From Phaseolus vulgaris (lineage: Eukaryota > Streptophyta > Magnoliopsida > Fabales > Fabaceae), in contig NC_023757.2 of assembly GCF_000499845.2 (NCBI RefSeq), positions 39,105,162 to 39,169,161 on the forward strand: DNA of 64,000 nucleotides. The letters are read 5' to 3'. Shown one piece after another: positions 1 to 13,600 of the stretch (positions within the stretch are counted from its first letter, which is position 1; each line of letters begins with the position of its first letter). The notes under the pieces were generated by a model. It was given only the letters and a program-made list of their open reading frames with translations. It searched no databases and was not told the DNA's origin. Both the position numbers and the translations under genes were made by a program.

Positions 1-819
1 ACAAATTAATATTTGATTTAAACAAAACACATTTTGTTTATAGATATCACCTCATAAGTCAAAATAAACTCCATAAAGAATGCTCCTTCAATCTCCCATC
101 ACTTAATGTTTTAATTTACATTATTTTTACCACACTAAAATAAGGTATGTCCCCTTTCAATTTAATAATACAAATCATAAACTAGGATAACATATGGTTT
201 CACATATGTGACTCAACCTTTCCAATTCTATAACACACCATGCATAATTTAGTGAAATTAAAAAAATAACCTCAATACTCATATATGTGGTGGATATACA
301 TGCTTTTTTAATTATTTAAATTCATATAATTAAACCAAACATAATATTTTGAAACAAAATCAAATGGTTGAGCAGATTTCGATCTATTGAATTGATCAAA
401 ATAAGAATTTATTTTATTACTCTCTGGTTAAGACGTTATGGACATGATCTCATTCATTGAACCAATTTATTGAGCTAATCAAAACAAAATAAATCTAACT
501 CTAGATCTGGATGGGTGAGATTTGTTGACCAAAATTTCATCTATTGAGTAGATTATGCATAATCGAGAATTTTACAAAAAATTTCAGCTTTGAATTCCAA
601 ACTAACCAATTCATTAATTCCAGTATAAATTGCACTAAATAACATATATAAAGCCTACTTCGCATGGTAAAATTAATATTATACTTAAAAATTCAAGTTC
701 AAATCTGACAAAAACGTATTAATGCACCATTTTAATTCAAAGATTTCCAAATTAGTGTTATTCAATCTGAAAACAAAGATAGTTAAAAAATATAATTAGT
801 TTTACTTAATATTTAAAAT
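1..819. other. AT-rich intergenic DNA, nothing recognised
   Basis: No open frame with family resemblance, no RNA gene and no structured repeat was recognised here. The last five bases (AAAAT, 815-819) are the left target-site copy of the solo LTR that follows. Confidence 0.6.
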
Positions 820-1858
820 TGTTAGAAAAGATGACTTTAAACTAGAAGGGGGTGAATTGTTTAAAGGGGTTTTCGCAAACTTTTTTAAATTAGAATGAAC
901 TTATTTCAAAAACCAATTAACTCAGCAATTCAGTTAGCCAAAACAGCAAGCAAAACTGTAATACCAGAAAAAAAACAATCGGTTGTTTCTTCGAAACAAT
1001 CAGTTGTTTATACCAGCAAACAACAAACAAACTGAAATTAAAGAGTTAGGGATAGAAAGATTGTACAAGTTGTTTATACTGGTTCACTCCAAACTAGAGC
1101 TACATCCAGTCTTCTCAGAAACCCTGAGGATATCCACTAAGCAACCACACATTGATCACTTACACCACAACCAAGAGAATGACCTTGAACACCTCAAGAA
1201 ACACACTCTCCTTAGCCAACACTAAGATTGTTAATCTTGAACACCTCAAGAACACACAGCCAATCTCAGCAACACACACAAACGAATTGTTCAACAGTTT
1301 ACAAAAGATTACACTTGTTACAGATGGAAATCTGAAATCAATACAAGAGAATCCTATTCAGCACTTTGATCAATCTCTCAACTCTTTTGCAATCTCAGAA
1401 ACTTTGAAAAACTCTTAGATGAAAAACTTTGTTTTAAGATTCTTAATATATCAAAACTGTTTTTCAGAATATATCTAAGAATATAGTTTGTTATCAAATC
1501 TTAACAAACTCTTAATTGCATTTAAAATTGATTGTTTCCTCGAATCAATCGGTTGTTTTGTTACTTAACAAAATACATCATTCAAAAACAGTTTTCAAAC
1601 TTTTTCAAAACATCTAAGTGTAAACAATCGATTGTTTCGACAAAACAATCGGTTGTTTCAACTTAGTTTTAAAAACATTTTGCTTTGTTAAAATTGAGAT
1701 GCTAATTGCTTTGAGATTTAATCTAAGTGTTGATTACAACAAAGAACTACCCCAGAACAAGGCTAAAACCAGCACAGCAGCATCAAGCAAAGCAAAGGCT
1801 TCATCATCCTTCAAAGGATTTGGATTCTTCAAAACATTGAACACCACTTGGTTCAACA
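820..1858. repeat. Solo LTR (about 1.04 kb) of an LTR retrotransposon
   Basis: The segment starts TGTTAGAAAAG and ends GGTTCAACA, so it has the TG..CA ends of an LTR. It is flanked on both sides by the same five bases, AAAAT (815-819 and 1859-1863), as expected of a retroviral-type integrase. Inside, the motif AACAATCGGTTGTTT and its inverted form recur (near 978-1010, 1530-1560 and 1625-1665), a style common in legume LTRs. The short open frames at 983-1225, 1152-1418 and 1699-1935 fall in or across it and match no protein family that I know. No internal retrotransposon coding region lies beside it, so it is best read as a solo LTR left by LTR-LTR recombination. Superfamily is not determined. 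Confidence 0.7.
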
Positions 1859-2429
1859 AAAATAACTTTCATTATCTAAAATTCCAACTAAAAGATTATA
1901 CTATAGTTGAGAAAGTATTGTTTCTCAACTCATAGAAGAAGTAAAATCTCAAAACATTTACAAATAAAACTAAAAATTTATAAGTAGTAAGATTTTTTTA
2001 TATAAAAAATACTTTTAATTGAGTTCTAATATAAATGAATTACTCCATCCTTTATCCTTTGTTATCTTTTGGTTTATAGGATCTATTATTAAACAAAGAT
2101 AAGAAATGATATAAGAAATTTAGAGAAAAGTTAGAATAGAAAGTAAAGTGAAGAAGAAAATAAAAATTAGAAAAAAAGAGTGTGAAGGAAATGAATAAAA
2201 AAAAATTACTTTCTCTTTTATTTCTCTCTCTAATCCTCTTCCTTCTCTCTTAATTTCCTCTTCCGATTTTCATCTATTTTAGAATCTATTTGGATCACGT
2301 TGTAACTGAGGAGTTAAAAAGGGTAATCTCTCAACTTATTCTACTATATATTGAATTTTATTTTGTTTGGATAGCTTGCATTAGGCCCTTAAATATTGAA
2401 GCTTATCCAAACTAAGAGGATAAAATTTT

Positions 2430-3270
2430 AGAGGTTGTTTGTAAAACAAACAATTAAGGTAAGGGAAGCTAAATTTAATTTTTATAGCACCCTAGACTAG
2501 AAGATCTGGATGTGGTCCCAGTATTCAATTTCTCTTACATGAATGTTGTGTGTTTATATATTGTGTTGTTTGTTTATATATTATTTAAACTTGTAGAAAT
2601 ATTAGATTTTGATGGTTTAGTATTTAAGTATTTTTTTTATGTTAAATAGACTTTTGAATGTTGTATATCACATTTGAATGATATTGTATGATGAAAATGG
2701 TATGGAATTGAATTCATACATTTGGGATAATGTATGAACTTATGTTTGTTGTTTATTAAATATTGATGTCTATGTGGTAACAGAGATCTCCGAGTTTCAC
2801 TAATGATCTAAGTCACATAGACTAAGATATCAAGTGATGAGAAGTTGATGGGGGAGTTCATGCACACCGTGACATATGAGATGCACGACTTGGGTTGTAT
2901 TGAACTTACTCTAATCTTTTATATTGGATTCGCTAGTAATCTTTGGATCAGATGTTAATCTCTGGTAGGACTTACTTAATATGGGTCTTCTGGAAGGCGT
3001 CAAATGTTATTATGTTTGTTGAATATCCTGGATGTGTAGATCCATGTGAATGTTTTATGTTAGGATTTGAAGAAGATCAAATAATTGAGAAATTGATCCT
3101 TGTAATTTGGTTTTCTCTTTTGATTTAATTGTGTATATTATAAAATTTTATTTTCACTAGCTTACTATTGTTTTTCTTGTTGTGTTGTGAACTGCAATGT
3201 ATGATTGTATTATGTACACGAGCAGATGATCATAAAAGTGTTGGAGGTTTTAAAGGGCTTTAGGATATTC
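2430..3270. repeat. Eroded LTR-like fragment related to the 37-39 kb solo LTR
   Basis: The stretch around 2455-2520 (AAGGTAAGGGAAGCT, then an ACCCTAG..AGAAGAT block) matches the corresponding block at about 37965-38030 inside the solo LTR at 37311-39479, with many substitutions. Further downstream the general composition is similar, but no clean ends or target duplication were found. The 61-codon frame at 2943-3128 is not convincing as a gene. Confidence 0.45.
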
Positions 3271-4480
3271 TTTTTAACCTTATATTGTAAATATTTGTAT
3301 TTCTATATGTCCTAATCATGTATTAGGAAATTTTTGAAAAACTATAAGCTTGTATAAAAATATGTAGAACCTGTATTGTAATAGTTAAATGTATTTTTGG
3401 ATATTACAAAAATAATTCTTAAAATGAATTGAAAAAAATACAATAAAAATAACTTTTCAAATTAATTAATAAACTAAAGATAACAAGTATGAGATGAGAA
3501 GCAAAACAAATATATCATGTGCATCTCCTTCCATATATCCAATTTTAAAAAATAAATATCACCTATACCCAAATTTATATTCAATCAATATAAATATTTT
3601 TCTTTAAAAAAATTGGAATAGTTTAAACAATATCAAGAGAAAACGAATTTATTTATCTAACGTTGAAAGGAATATAGTGAGAAATTAAAATCGAAGTGAA
3701 GATAAAAGTATTATTTTAAAATGGGATAAATTATAAGTAGAAGTATGTTTAGGTATTCATTATGATATGCTTTGATTTGTTTGATTGAAGTTGGCAATTA
3801 TAGAAGAAAGAATATTAATATTCCCCACTACTTTGTGTTTGTATTTATTTGTTAAGATATTCCTTTTAACTTAATTCATGACGTCATTTCTGAACATCCA
3901 ACCAAATCACTCTGTTGTTTTAATCGACAATAACACGCATCTAATCACACTCTCTTATGCCATATGCCATATTTAATCTTTAATATTCCTTTCCTATTTT
4001 AAACAATTCAATTTATGGCATACCTAACAAATATAATTAACATCGCACATGTCTCCAATACAATCACTGCTACAATTTATATCACTAAGTGTTTGTTTAG
4101 CCATTCAAGTGATATTTTATAATGAGAATATTTGAATTATGTTATTATACTTCATTGGATATAAGTGATTCAAAATCTTTCAAACAAGAAGTTTCATAAG
4201 TCAAGTAATAAATGTTAAATATTGATATATTCTGACTTTAGTTTTTTCTTATATTTTGGATATTTCTTATGTTTTATCTTCTTAATCGTTTTTTTTATAA
4301 AAATGTTTTTTATGTTACACATCAATATGCAACTTAATATCTCAGTTAGGCGGACACCTCAAGTAACAACAATCGTCTGCCATCACATGAAAAAAAATAT
4401 TATTAAAAAAGAAAGAAAATACAAAAATATGGAAGAACTAGGTCAAAACTCATATGTTAACAAAATCGATACATAAAGAA
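3271..4480. other. AT-rich intergenic DNA
   Basis: No gene recognised. The 84-codon frame at 4222-4476 is a hydrophobic, compositionally biased frame in AT-rich DNA and has no family resemblance. Confidence 0.5.
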
Positions 4481-4830
4481 TTATAAGAACAAACTAGATG
4501 GAAACTTATTATACCAATGAAATGATTCTCTATGAATAAATCCTAAATGAGTCAACTTATCAGCACACGCATTCCCTTCACGAAAGATATGAGTAACCCA
4601 AAAACCTGAATTTTTCATAGTAATTAAGACAAGTATTCCATTGATTCCGAAACATCCAAGGAACATTTGTCCTAGTAGTAAACGCAACGCAAACCAAAGC
4701 AAAATCACATTTCAACCAAACATTAGTAAGCCCCATCTTTTGAGCTTCCTCCATAGCATGTATAATCCTATAAAATTCAGCAACTAGAGCAATCTAAACT
4801 TCAAGGAACTCAGATAAAACATCTTAATAG
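4481..4830 (-). pseudogene. Decayed LINE-type RNase H (RVT_3) segment
   Basis: On the minus strand the translation of 4708-4530 contains WVTHIFREGNACADKLTHLG, the typical end of the plant non-LTR retrotransposon RNase H domain. The upstream part (about 4830-4710) reads in another frame as VAEFYRIIHAMEEAQKMGL, the expected preceding stretch. A stop before VAEFY and at least one frame change show that it is not functional. Neither end of the original element could be found. It could also be a domesticated RNase H-like fragment, but the breaks argue against that. Confidence 0.65.
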
Positions 4831-4981
4831 TTTTTTTTTTAAATTATACTTTTTATCATAATTTTATATTTTATTTATTTTTCTAAGAAAATGAAAATTA
4901 TTTTTATTTATTATTATCATTGTTATTTATTATTAATTTCATTATTACTAACAATTTGTTTGTTAGAGGGAATCAAACTCA

Positions 4982-5187
4982 CACTACAAGAAAATCATTA
5001 AATAAAATCAATGTTAAAGACAAAAAATAATTAGTTGTTATAGTGACTAAATTAGGTACCGTTTTAGAGACTAAAAAAATTATTGATTTTTAAATTAATT
5101 TCTATTATTGATAAATAATTTATAAATTGGTATCTTATTATTTGATATCTCTAAAATTAGTTTTTATTTAATGATTTTCTAGTAATG
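4982..5187. mobile_element. Short fold-back element with CACTA-type ends
   Basis: The left end CACTACAAGAAAATCATTAA is mirrored at the right end by TTAATGATTTTCT followed by an altered AGTAATG. The interior is largely self-complementary (ACTAAATT..AATTAGT-type arms). It resembles the better preserved element at 28749-29137. The 3-bp flanks do not match (TCA and TTT), so the right end is probably damaged. It has no coding capacity, so any movement needed transposase in trans. Confidence 0.55.
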
Positions 5188-6192
5188 TTTAAGGAGTATT
5201 ATAACAACAAGTAAAAAAATAAATCAATATCAATATTTTTACTCAAGAATTTGCTCAAACAAAAATCTCTCACTCAAGCAATATTTCTCTCAAATAACAA
5301 AAAAATTAATTTAATTATTTTTATATAATTTTTAAACGAAACACATGCTCTAATACATGATATATTTTGAAGTATATGATGAATATTAAATTGATAGATT
5401 GGTTGAGAATCAAATTTTAATTATAGTTCAAGTCACGTAGATAAAAGATAATAAGTAGGGATACATTTCTGGTATTCAACATTTTTTATTGTTTTAATAT
5501 TAATATTGCTAAATCATACACCACTCATTATTAATTTAACATGACTAACAAATCTCATGAGGTAACTTTTGATAATTAAGCAGCTCAAATTAAAGACATT
5601 TAATTAAAGCATATTATTTACTTCCTTGTTATAGAAAGAACTGAGTTCAAATTTAAGCAAAAACTTGAATTTAAATCTTATTGATGAACAAATATGTTAA
5701 AAATTATCAAATTAGTCATTTAAAAACTAGTAAAGTTTTATCCTATAACACAATAATGAAAAAAGACATAATAGTTATTATATTAAAACCTGAAAATGAT
5801 ATTTTCTATTTTGTGTTTTTAATTTTAAATTGATAAGAAGTATCCTCATTTTCAACAAATAATATTATTGTAAATAACTCTAACAATAATGCTAAACTAC
5901 ATCAAACTAACTAAAAAAAAGTTAATTTTTTCATTTAATTTAATACAAAACAGAGATGACAATTTTGAAAGTCCGAAAGTCCAGGTATTATTTTCAGAAC
6001 CACTTTCTTTCTTTGCTTTCAGGTACCCCTCATTTTACTTTTTGGATGTGTTGGTAAAAATACTTAATGTGTAAAAATGACATTATTCAATGAGAAAAAA
6101 ATTGATTGTAACTTTAATTGAATAATTTAAAAAGTCAATGATTACAATAAATTCTGAAAATAAAATATGATATTGAGAATAAAATATAACTA

Positions 6193-6245
<53 letters not shown>

Positions 6246-9154
6246 ATTACTTCTTGAAAACTTTTTCGAACTTTTTCCCAAATAACATCATACTTTTTTG
6301 TAAAATAATGTGTTAAAAAGTGATTTATGAGTATATTAGATCTACAATTTTATGTATTTGGTTTGCTGTGATAACTTATATATGTCTATGGTGTTCTCTC
6401 CTGAATATTAATTGATATATGAGGGGTGGTTCCTTCCATAAAAAAAGTGTTATTTTTTATTATAATTATGTTTTAAAATATAAGATAATTTTTAATTGTT
6501 TGACACTGTAAAATTCAATACATAAACAAATAGTGCAAAATGTTCTATCTGCTTAATGAGAATAACTTACTTCAGAATATTTAATAAAATTTTATTTAGG
6601 TTTTATGGAAAAAAAAATCACAATTGAAAACTTTTAAAACTAAATACTGTAATGGATAAGTTTTTTCATAATTTAAAAAAAATAAAGCAAAAGGACTTGA
6701 AAATAAAATTTCTATAAATTTAAATTATGAAACAAAATTAATTGTTCATAAATTAAAACTAACTTATGTATAAATTAATTTGTTGAGGTTCTTTTCTATG
6801 GTTTTTTTAATTTTAATTATTCTAAAAGTATTTATGGAAAACTCTTCCAAATATATCATATTATAAGAAGAACCTTACCTATAAAATGGGCAATTTTTTT
6901 TTGTTTATGAGATCTGTTTTTGTTACACGTGACTGGAGTGAGTGGATGTACAACTAAAATGGGTTGTTCATGCGTCTACAACTGACACTGAAATGAACCA
7001 ACGTGCCAATTTAAACCTTCTTCATACTTCATATTTTATAATAAATATATATAATATTTTATAATAAATTTATACTTATATGAATGACAATTCTCGTTAT
7101 TTATAATTTTATTCTTATATTAATATTTATTTTATTATTTTCTTTAAACATTTCAATCATTTCATTATTTTTAAATATTTAATAAATAACTAATTATTTT
7201 ATAATTAATTGCATTTTTTTAAATTAATATTCTATCATTTTGTAAAAAACAGTTATTAATTTTAAATTTTGAATGTGGAGAGTGACTAAAATATATTATC
7301 ATTTTCTCATGTTTTACAGGAAAATTACTTCCAATATGATTTTTTTATTTTGTTATCACCATTTATCTTTCTACTATTCCTCTATATTTTTTTCTTTTAA
7401 GTTTTGCTTTTCGATAGTACAATCATCTTACCTTTTTATAAATTTCAGATCCAAGAGACCACCTTCAAAATAGAAATTGTGGGTTTGCACCAGATAGCAT
7501 TATGTAGAGAAGGTATGTCATTCTTTTCTTAACTTTACTTTTTTATATCCTATACTTATGTTTTGTTTGTTCTTTATTTGTTAATTGTAGATGGTTAAAT
7601 TTCAGAGCAAAATAGAGGAAGAAGAGAGGAAAAAATTTCAGAAGCAACAACAAGAGTTCGTCTCCTTTGAGTTTGTCTTCTCTCCATTTTTTTTTTCATT
7701 TTTTTCTTCGCTTATTATTACTTATTCACAATCTCACAATCTTCAGATAGAGAGAAACTTCATTTAGAAGAACGTAGAAAGAAGAAGACACTGAACCCCA
7801 ATGCATTATTCTCAAGAGTAAGGTTCCAATGCGAAGGAACATTGTTAAGAGCGGTGTGAAATCATCCACTAGAGAGTGTAGGGAAAGGTTGATAATTTTG
7901 CTTGTGAATAGAAAAATAAATTGTTGGTTTTAGAATTTAATTGGGAGGGTTAAGAATAAGGGGGTGGCAATGATGGAGGATATGAAGGGGGTGACGGTGA
8001 TGGAGGATACGAAGGGGGAGTGGCTGACACTGATGGTAAAGGATATGAACGATTTGACCAAGTCTCTCTGCAAGTCCAAGGAAAATAAATTATAAGCATA
8101 TTTTATTATATTTTCTTTTTTTGTATATAATATTTTTCATGATTAATGTTGATTGAAAAATTGATGATGAATTTTTGATTTATTGGTTAACGACGTCACA
8201 TGTGTTGCAATGATTAAGAGTGTCATATATAATTGGTTGTGCATAGACCTAATGGAAAAATATTGGTTTAGTTCCGATAATTAATAAAATATTAAAAAAT
8301 AATGAAACTCAAATTCTATTTCATATTTTTTTATTGAGTTTGTAGTTTTAAATAAATTTTAATTATTACAACTTCATCAAATATATATATTTTTTACCCA
8401 TAATTAATAAAATATTATAAAATTATAAAAAAAATATGAAACTCAAATTCTATTTAATTATTTTCTCTCTTAAGTTTGTAATTTTAAATAAATTTAAACT
8501 ATTAAAACAAATGTCTTTAGAAAAGTGTTATTGTCATTTTTAAAATTTTATTCTTATTTAAAATTCAATCAAAGTGGTTTTATTATAAGTAACAAACATA
8601 AAATAATTGTAAGTTTGTCTAAGAAATTTTTTTAGAAGTTCTTTCGTACTACATGATCTTGATAATAACTAATGGAATAAACAAATTTGTTTTGAAAAAA
8701 AATATAATTATGGTTGTTGTTACGTGGATGTACAGTGAGATTAAAAGAGAAAAAAAAAACATTATAATTATTTTTGGTGTACACAAATTCGTTCATATTT
8801 TATCTTTATTAATTTATTATAATTATTTTGTCATTTTGTAATTTCATTTATTGTCATTTAACGGTTGTTAGATGTGGATCACTCAAAGGCACGCTGCTGT
8901 TTTAGACTCAATTACCTGTTTGTTTTAGAAACTGCTTTTATGTTTCAAATTGATTTTTTTTATATTTTTAAAATTAAAGATATTTGTAAATTTATCATAT
9001 ATATAACCATGTTTCCTTCGCACAATAGAGTGGTACACTTAGATAATTTATGTGTCTTCTTATGTATATTCATATTTATTAAAACGTATTATAATTTTAT
9101 ATGATTAACATAAGTGTACGAATAATAATATTGTTTATTCAAATTTTAATATTA

Positions 9155-9185
<31 letters not shown>

Positions 9186-10640
9186 GATAAAAATGAAAAA
9201 TGCGGATAAATTGACTTAAGAATACGTCTGAATTCCCACTAGTATATATAATATTTTATAATATTTATTAAACATAAAATAAGTATGTAGTTGTTTTAAT
9301 CAATAACATAATTCAAACAAAAATAATAAAATTAAATATTTTTTATTAAAAATGAAATTTTATTATTATAATACAAATAAAATATGTTAATATTTATTGT
9401 ATGTTGCAGTTGTATATATTTAGTTGTTGGCTCCATACAGTGTATTTGATTTGGTGGAATGAAACTTAGGGTAAAGTTTCTGCAACCTTCGGATTCTCCC
9501 ATGTTATTATGTTATTTGGATTACGTTTGGTCGAACGATTAAAAGTTTAGTCATTTTTCACAAAATTTCAGGTTACGTATGGTTATCTACTGCATCATCT
9601 TCCTCATTTTTTTTAAGGTAAATGCTACATTTGTCCTAGTTTATGAATTGTCCTATCCTTTGTAAGACAAAAAATTAATAGTATAGTACAATTATGATGG
9701 AGTTTTTTTAAAACTTTATTTTTTTGAGATTTTATAAAATCACCAGATATAAGAATTCCAATAATTTCTTTATTTAATAGTGTACAACTTTTAAGAAATT
9801 AAAATAACTCTTAAAAGTTGTCTTACAACTTTTTAGAATCAGTCATATACATAAATAATCATTCTTGTATTGTAATGGCAAATGGCTCTAAGTAGTAAAA
9901 TTTCATAAAAACAGATTTTCATATTGAAGAATCCCACATAGAATTTCTGTTAAAAATGCTCTAATTTAAAATATATAAAATTAAATAAGTTAATAAAAAA
10001 ATATTTTCTCATTAACTAAAAAATATTATGAAATTAAAAATAATACTACATACACAATTTTTTTTAAAACAGTGTTATGAATACATTTTCACAACATTTC
10101 TTCTTATCCACACCCATTCTTATTGATTAAAATTTATTAAAAGCTGAAAAATCAACAGAAAGTTATTCAACAAATAAACATAATATTAACACTAATTACT
10201 CAGAGAATAGATAAGTTCTCTTAAGCAAAACTGTGGTCTTTCATTTCAAGTCCAAGTAGAGGAAGAACATATACTTAAGAGAATGGTCTCCATCACCGAC
10301 TCAAGTTGGCTCAACTCTACCAAGCCTCAAAAATCTTATCATAATTCGTTGATCACACATTATAAAGAGTATAGAAAGCATGCAGAATTGTCATTTCAGC
10401 TTTTAAAGAAGTTGCCCCCAAGTGTCAAGACACACTTAAGAATATGTTCTCTTTTCTGCTTTTCGAGTGCAGCCATATAAAGAAAACTAACAGCAATATT
10501 TTTTATTTCTTTATAAAAAAAATTACAATTTCAATCTAATATGTGAACCACAAAATTGTTTAAATATACTAGTGTTACAACTGCTAATGGCACAACTCAT
10601 TTGCTCCTAACAATCTATAACATGTTTCAAAATTGGTTGA
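5188..10640. other. Long AT-rich intergenic stretch with microsatellites
   Basis: No host gene was recognised in about 5.4 kb. It contains a (TA)n tract at 6193-6242 and another at 9157-9182. At 7955-8065 there is a short glycine-rich frame built on the unit GGYEGG; it has no start or downstream continuation and ends at a stop near 8090. The small open frames here (5889, 7273, 8653, 8865 and 10283) show only composition typical of AT-rich DNA. Confidence 0.5.
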
Positions 10641-10651
10641 ATAAAAAACTA

Positions 10652-13600
10652 TCAGGATCTCTTCACAATTGCAGTAGCATAGAAAGGATGATGACAGAAT
10701 GCAAAAGAAATCTTCAACTTCGGGTCAAGGGCTCCTGCTCTGCAAACATTCAAGGCAATGCTGTTGCGTTCTGCTACTTGCTCTATTTTGCGCAGCTCAG
10801 CCATTGTGTCAGGGTCATTGACAAAACTACTTTTCACCTCTTTTGCTATCCTCTGAGCTTCCTTGAAGTAATCACACATTGCTAGGGTCTGAAGGAGAAA
10901 CAAATAAGTGAAAAACCTGATCTAAGAGCATCGAATCCTAATAGTTTTCAAACGAATACTCACAGAAAAGTTAGCATGCATAGTAGACTCCTTGAATGTC
11001 GCATATGAGACGTGATCAGGAACGCACGCTTTCTGTAAAAGCTCGAATTGCTGAACAAATATCTGGACAAAAGTTTGTACATGAATTAAGTTGCAAATGG
11101 AAAGTTTGATTCATAAAGTACGGCACTTCAATTGTGCCATTATGGACTTGCTGAGGGTTAACCACACAAATCGGGCGTGAACTACATACTATTGTGAAGC
11201 ATCAACAAAGATTCAGTTTACTGAATATCCCTGGATCTGTTTGATTCGCAAAATGTACTTGAATACCACAGAAAAAGACTCTAATGCAGTTTAAATAATC
11301 TATTGAAGGTTTCTCCTTGTATTTCTCCTTGTATTTCGAAAAATATATACTTGCATATCCAAAACTATCTTTTCTTATTATAGATAAGATTACAAGTATT
11401 CAACTATTTTTTTCTTATCAACAATGAAAAGATTGCATGTACTCAGGCAAAAAAAATAATGCAATTTTAATAATTAATTATCCATAAGATGTATTTGTTT
11501 GTCTGAAGGACGTCCATGAAATGTTAGGTATTATGAAACCATAATTTAGTATAGGATGTATGGGAGATGAGTATTTGCTGGTTCTAAAGGACAAAAAAGA
11601 GGACTAAGATTAAGGACCCATCTGAAAACTGAATCCAGCACTGGTAATGAAAAGATTCATCATTGAAATTTAGTGAGACTAGATTAAATGTTAAAATTGA
11701 AATTAATAAAAATCTGATGAAAACAATAAACTAATTGAAATAGTAGCCATTGTTGTTATCTTATTTATTATATTAATTTGATATCTTTGAAAAAACAAAT
11801 CAAACATTACAAGTTTGACGCTTAATTTTTAAACGCAAAAAAAATTAACACTAAAGTTTAAAGTATATTTGATAAGGCCAAATAAGCTAGCTAACTTGTA
11901 AACTAGATTAACCAAAACAATGATATTTGATACCTTAAAGTAGCTTTGGGATTTCTGGCTTATAAGGTATAATACAAATTACTTCAAATAGCTTTTAACT
12001 TATTTGATTTTCTTTCATTACTTCCTTTCTATTTTAATACATTTTCTTGTTATCTTTAATTTTTTTTTACCTATAATTACAAACAATGAAGATTGTAAAA
12101 AAAGAAATTCAATGTCACAGTAATTTAAATTGAACAATTAAAAATAGTAAATTTATGAAAATATATTAAAATTAAATTTGATTAATACCCATCAGATCAA
12201 CTAGTTTAAATAAAATAAATTTTTTAAATTAAAAAAGCGTATAGAACTTTTAAAAAATAAATAGAAACACTAAAAAAAGTTTAATAATATTTAATTATTT
12301 TTTTAAAATATAAATTTATGATTACATAATAATATATTTTTGTCTATATAAATTTGATTTATATGATAAAACTAGTGTAGTTTGGTCCTTTATTTTACAT
12401 TTAATCAACTTCAGTTAGTTCTAAAAACACTTTCATTCCAATAAATTATCTTATATACTAGGAGCTTATTAGCTATGAGTTTATTAGGTAGTAACTTAAC
12501 AGCTAACAGCTAGTTTTCGCAAAAGTCACAAAAGACAAGTCGTTTTTAATACACTTGAAAATTGTATATGGGGAAACAGAAAACCTTACCTCGTGTTCTG
12601 TATTGAAAGGGCTTAGCAGCGGAACTATTCTGTGCTCATTCCTCAAAGCAGCGAACATCTAGAAAAATAATTTGATTGCTGCAGAATGTAAGTCCACTAA
12701 ATTGGATCAAATAAGAAAAGCAAAATACGCTACCTAAGTAAATTATCATACACAGGTAATAAAATGTGGCCATGTTCATTTGGGAAAATAGGGTTCTCAG
12801 TTTTCATGTACAGACTACTAAGTTCTGGGTCCTACAGATCTGGGAAGAAATTTTCAAGCCACTAATGTCTCTGTCTCACATCTCAATTCCTAGATGAAAT
12901 AATGAAAGACATTGCCATTGACAATATATACAGAATTACCATGCTTAGCCCTTCAGATAGATATATTTGGCTTTGAAGAAACAAAACAGCAGCAGAGATC
13001 TGATAATCCATTTCTCCATCCTTAAAAGAATCCCTTTTTTTCTTTGTCTTTTTCTTAGCTGGTCAACAGGACACAAATACATATTGAAGTCAGAGTCAGA
13101 ATAAGCTTTTTTTTTCTTCTGATAACCAAATGCACTAATACAAAAACTCTTAATCATAATACTGTAGGAGGCATTAAACTGTTGCCAAACATAAAGCAGT
13201 GTATTCCCTCTTCCCAAATATAAATCACTTCTAATGATAAAAAATCTTGATGAATTACCGTCACATACCAGAGTCACTGCTCATTGACATCCGGAGATGT
13301 TTCTTCTCCGCAAGCTTGATTAACACAACATAAGTATACCAGTATACCATGCAATAATCATGGACAGAGTAGAGTTCCAGTTCAAATCCCAAATTGAGAA
13401 ACCGAAAAGCTATCCAATAAGTTTGCTCTTCTACCCATGCGAGAATGTGTTGGTATATTTTGAAACAAACTTTCTGCTAGAACAGAGTAATATTAAATAT
13501 TAACAGATGAATTGTAGTTTAGTGAAAACAGCTAACAGAAAGTAAATCAATAAATGCCCACTAAAAGTATGCGTGCTGCAATACCATGAGAAAATTCACA

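Noticed and set aside
10556..10885. 109-codon plus-strand frame
   Set aside because: Antisense of the last NAA35 exon.
11860..12520. Possible hAT-type MITE in NAA35 intron 14
   Set aside because: The inverted AGCTAGCTAAC-type ends match poorly and no target duplication was found, so it is not called as an element.
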